The translations under genes were made by a program, and so were the position numbers. A DNA stretch of 6,226 nt, from positions 1-6,226 of the forward strand of contig PWIL01000143.1 of assembly GCA_003560455.1 (NCBI GenBank). Reading direction: 5' to 3'. Position 1 is the stretch's first letter. Each line of letters begins with the position of its first letter. Shown piece by piece: positions 4,911 to 6,226 of the stretch. The notes under the pieces are model-generated. The model saw only the letters and a program-made list of their open reading frames with translations, made no database searches and had not been told where the DNA came from. The stretch is from Mollicutes bacterium. Lineage in GTDB: Bacteria > Bacillota_I > Bacilli_A > RF39 > UBA660.

Positions 4911-5297
4911 ATGTTAAAATTAAGTGAAGTAATAAATGCAATTGATTCTGCAAATTATGAAACCCTATATTATTATGATCCAACAGAAAATAATATAATA
5001 GTTAAATATGATGATGATATAGATGAAGAAATGGGTGATAATTGTATTATGCTACCAAGTGTATATCAAATTAACGAATACAGCATTATGAGGCAATTTA
5101 TAGAAACAATAGAAGATGTGACTTTATATAACCAATTAATAATATCAATTCAAGGTAAGGGAGCATTTAGAAGATTTAAAGATACTTGTATTAATTATAA
5201 TATAATAGATAAGTGGTATAAATTTAAAGAAAAAGAATATAAAAAAATTGCTATTAATTGGTGTTTGGGAAATGATATTAAATATATTGATGATTAA
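4911..5297 (+). CDS. UPF0158 family protein
   Basis: The 128-residue acidic product matches the UPF0158 pattern: an N-terminal segment with YYDPTENNIIVKYDDD (21-36), LPSVYQINEYSIMRQFIETI (48-67), GKGAFRRFKDT (82-92) and KWYKFKEKEYKKIAINW (101-117). The GxGAFRRFKD block followed by WYxF...A..W is the clearest family mark. Length is normal. The function of the family is not known; no catalytic motif is evident and no signal or membrane segment is seen. The start is set by AAGGAG (4897-4902) eight bases upstream. It has its own promoter region with two direct repeats and a dyad. The next gene follows after 92 bases with its own SD, so co-transcription is possible but not shown. Confidence 0.8.
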   Translation: MLKLSEVINAIDSANYETLYYYDPTENNIIVKYDDDIDEEMGDNCIMLPSVYQINEYSIMRQFIETIEDVTLYNQLIISIQGKGAFRRFKDTCINYNIIDKWYKFKEKEYKKIAINWCLGNDIKYIDD

Positions 5298-5389
5298 TAA
5301 TTTAAATTTTAAATGATTTTATAAAAAAATTAAAAACTATTTAAAATATAACGAAAAATGGTCTAATAAGTTAATAAGGAGGTTATTTT

Positions 5390-6226
5390 ATGAAAGTAAA
5401 CGATTTCGGTAGTAGAGTATCTAAGGAAACGATATATGAACAATATGAATGTTCTGTCGCTAAGCCAAAAGAATATGAAAAAATAACTAAAAGAAAAATG
5501 TTGCAGGAAATTAACGATTATTATAAAAATAATGTTGAAGAGTTTATTGAATTATTAGATGTTAAAACATTAAAACTAATTCAAAATAATTTGAATGAAG
5601 AAGATTTTTCAATTCCGGTAAGTTCTAATGAAATATTTCGACTGCATTTTTACAACATGTATGGAACTGGAAAAAATTACATATTCGAAGAATTAAGAGA
5701 AACAATTGAAAAAGTTAGAGAAACTACAATTGACTTTAATTCAAAAGAAAAAATAGATGGAGCTGTTTGTTTAATAGAAGAGTTAACGAGACTTTATTTT
5801 TATATTGAAAAAAATCGTTTAATTGATTTGGCTATAAAATATATAGGTATGAAAAAAGAAAAAATAAAACAAATTATTGAAAATAATGGGAAGTTAAAAA
5901 AAGTAATAATGCCAGTTGAAAATAAAAATGGTGTTGTTTATTATGTTAATTTAGATATAGCAGAAGAATTAATTGGACTCGATCTTCAGCATCAAACAAT
6001 TGAATTAATAGAGCAATACGAAGGAAAATATAAAGTATTTTCAAAAAAAGAATTGTTAAAAAGAATAGATGAAAAAAATAAGTTTGATTTTTCTAAAATA
6101 GATACTATTTTAAAATCACCACATATTTATTTTCCCGTTGCTTGTGGTATTAATCCTATTTCAATATTAAAAAACAAGGAGCTTGGTGTGGTTTATATGC
6201 CACCTGCTTTTACTGATGAAGAAATA
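5390..6226 (+). CDS. Uncharacterised protein, 5' part of gene (runs off the window)
   Basis: The frame is open for 279 codons from the ATG at 5390 to the window end, with no stop. AAGGAGG (5376-5382) stands seven bases before the ATG, which fixes the start. I do not recognise the family. The protein is soluble-looking and very rich in Lys, Glu and Ile. A mostly helical first half has a lysine-rich KITKRKMLQEINDYYKNNVE (31-50) and EEFIELLDVKTLKLIQ (50-65). A second block, LTRLYFYIEKNRLIDLAIKYIGM (132-154), looks like a helical pair. KKVIMPVENKNGVVYYVNLD (170-189) could be a beta hairpin. SPHIYFPVACGINPI (243-257) and VVYMPPAF (267-274) are the most distinctive, hydrophobic stretches near the edge. 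No signal peptide, transmembrane helix, P-loop or nuclease motif is visible. It lies 92 bases after the UPF0158 gene in the same direction, perhaps in one operon. Confidence 0.75.
   Translation, partial: MKVNDFGSRVSKETIYEQYECSVAKPKEYEKITKRKMLQEINDYYKNNVEEFIELLDVKTLKLIQNNLNEEDFSIPVSSNEIFRLHFYNMYGTGKNYIFEELRETIEKVRETTIDFNSKEKIDGAVCLIEELTRLYFYIEKNRLIDLAIKYIGMKKEKIKQIIENNGKLKKVIMPVENKNGVVYYVNLDIAEELIGLDLQHQTIELIEQYEGKYKVFSKKELLKRIDEKNKFDFSKIDTILKSPHIYFPVACGINPISILKNKELGVVYMPPAFTDEEI

Overview
The window is very AT-rich (roughly three quarters A+T by eye), has strong Shine-Dalgarno sites (AGGAGG/AAGGAG) and Bacillota-type promoters. It uses TGG for Trp and TGA as a stop, so the standard code fits. 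This points to a low-GC bacterium of the Bacillota or a related AT-rich lineage. I cannot name the genus. No rRNA, tRNA, CRISPR array, transposase or integrase is visible.

Left edge (1-204): the last ~65 codons of a galE-type UDP-glucose 4-epimerase, with an A/T-stem terminator over its stop. A short second galE 3' end lies 4.5 kb downstream (about 4669-4722). It shares a 30-base direct repeat with the first (140-169 and 4679-4708, 28/30 identical). The best reading is that a foreign segment entered at the galE 3' end, supplied a new end to the gene, and left the displaced original end on its far side.

Between the repeats (205-4678) is a mosaic of defence or stress-type genes, mostly broken. 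In order: (a) a truncated RhuM-family gene behind a consensus promoter whose spacer holds a perfect GAAC-N4-GTTC LexA/SOS-type box; (b) an intact AbiEi/DUF6088-type antitoxin gene overlapping a truncated AbiEii nucleotidyltransferase toxin gene (type IV toxin-antitoxin); (c) a second RhuM fragment on the minus strand, cut at both ends; (d) the C-terminal DUF4143 part of an AAA ATPase that has lost its P-loop domain; (e) two strong dyad structures in a 250-base gap; (f) a complete AAA-DUF4143 ATPase with Walker A, Walker B and a full D...ExK nuclease-type motif. The toxin, minus-strand RhuM and first ATPase are joined end to end at two sharp breakpoints (about 1893-1903 and 2343-2361), so this is a scar of repeated rearrangement.

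Right part (4723-6226): two exact 18-base direct repeats and an overlapping inverted repeat stand just before a UPF0158-family gene with its own SD. After 92 bases comes a long gene (5390 to the window end, no stop reached) that I do not recognise. These two may form a unit controlled at the repeat cluster.

Of the accessory genes, only the antitoxin, the full ATPase, the UPF0158 gene and the unknown partial gene look intact.
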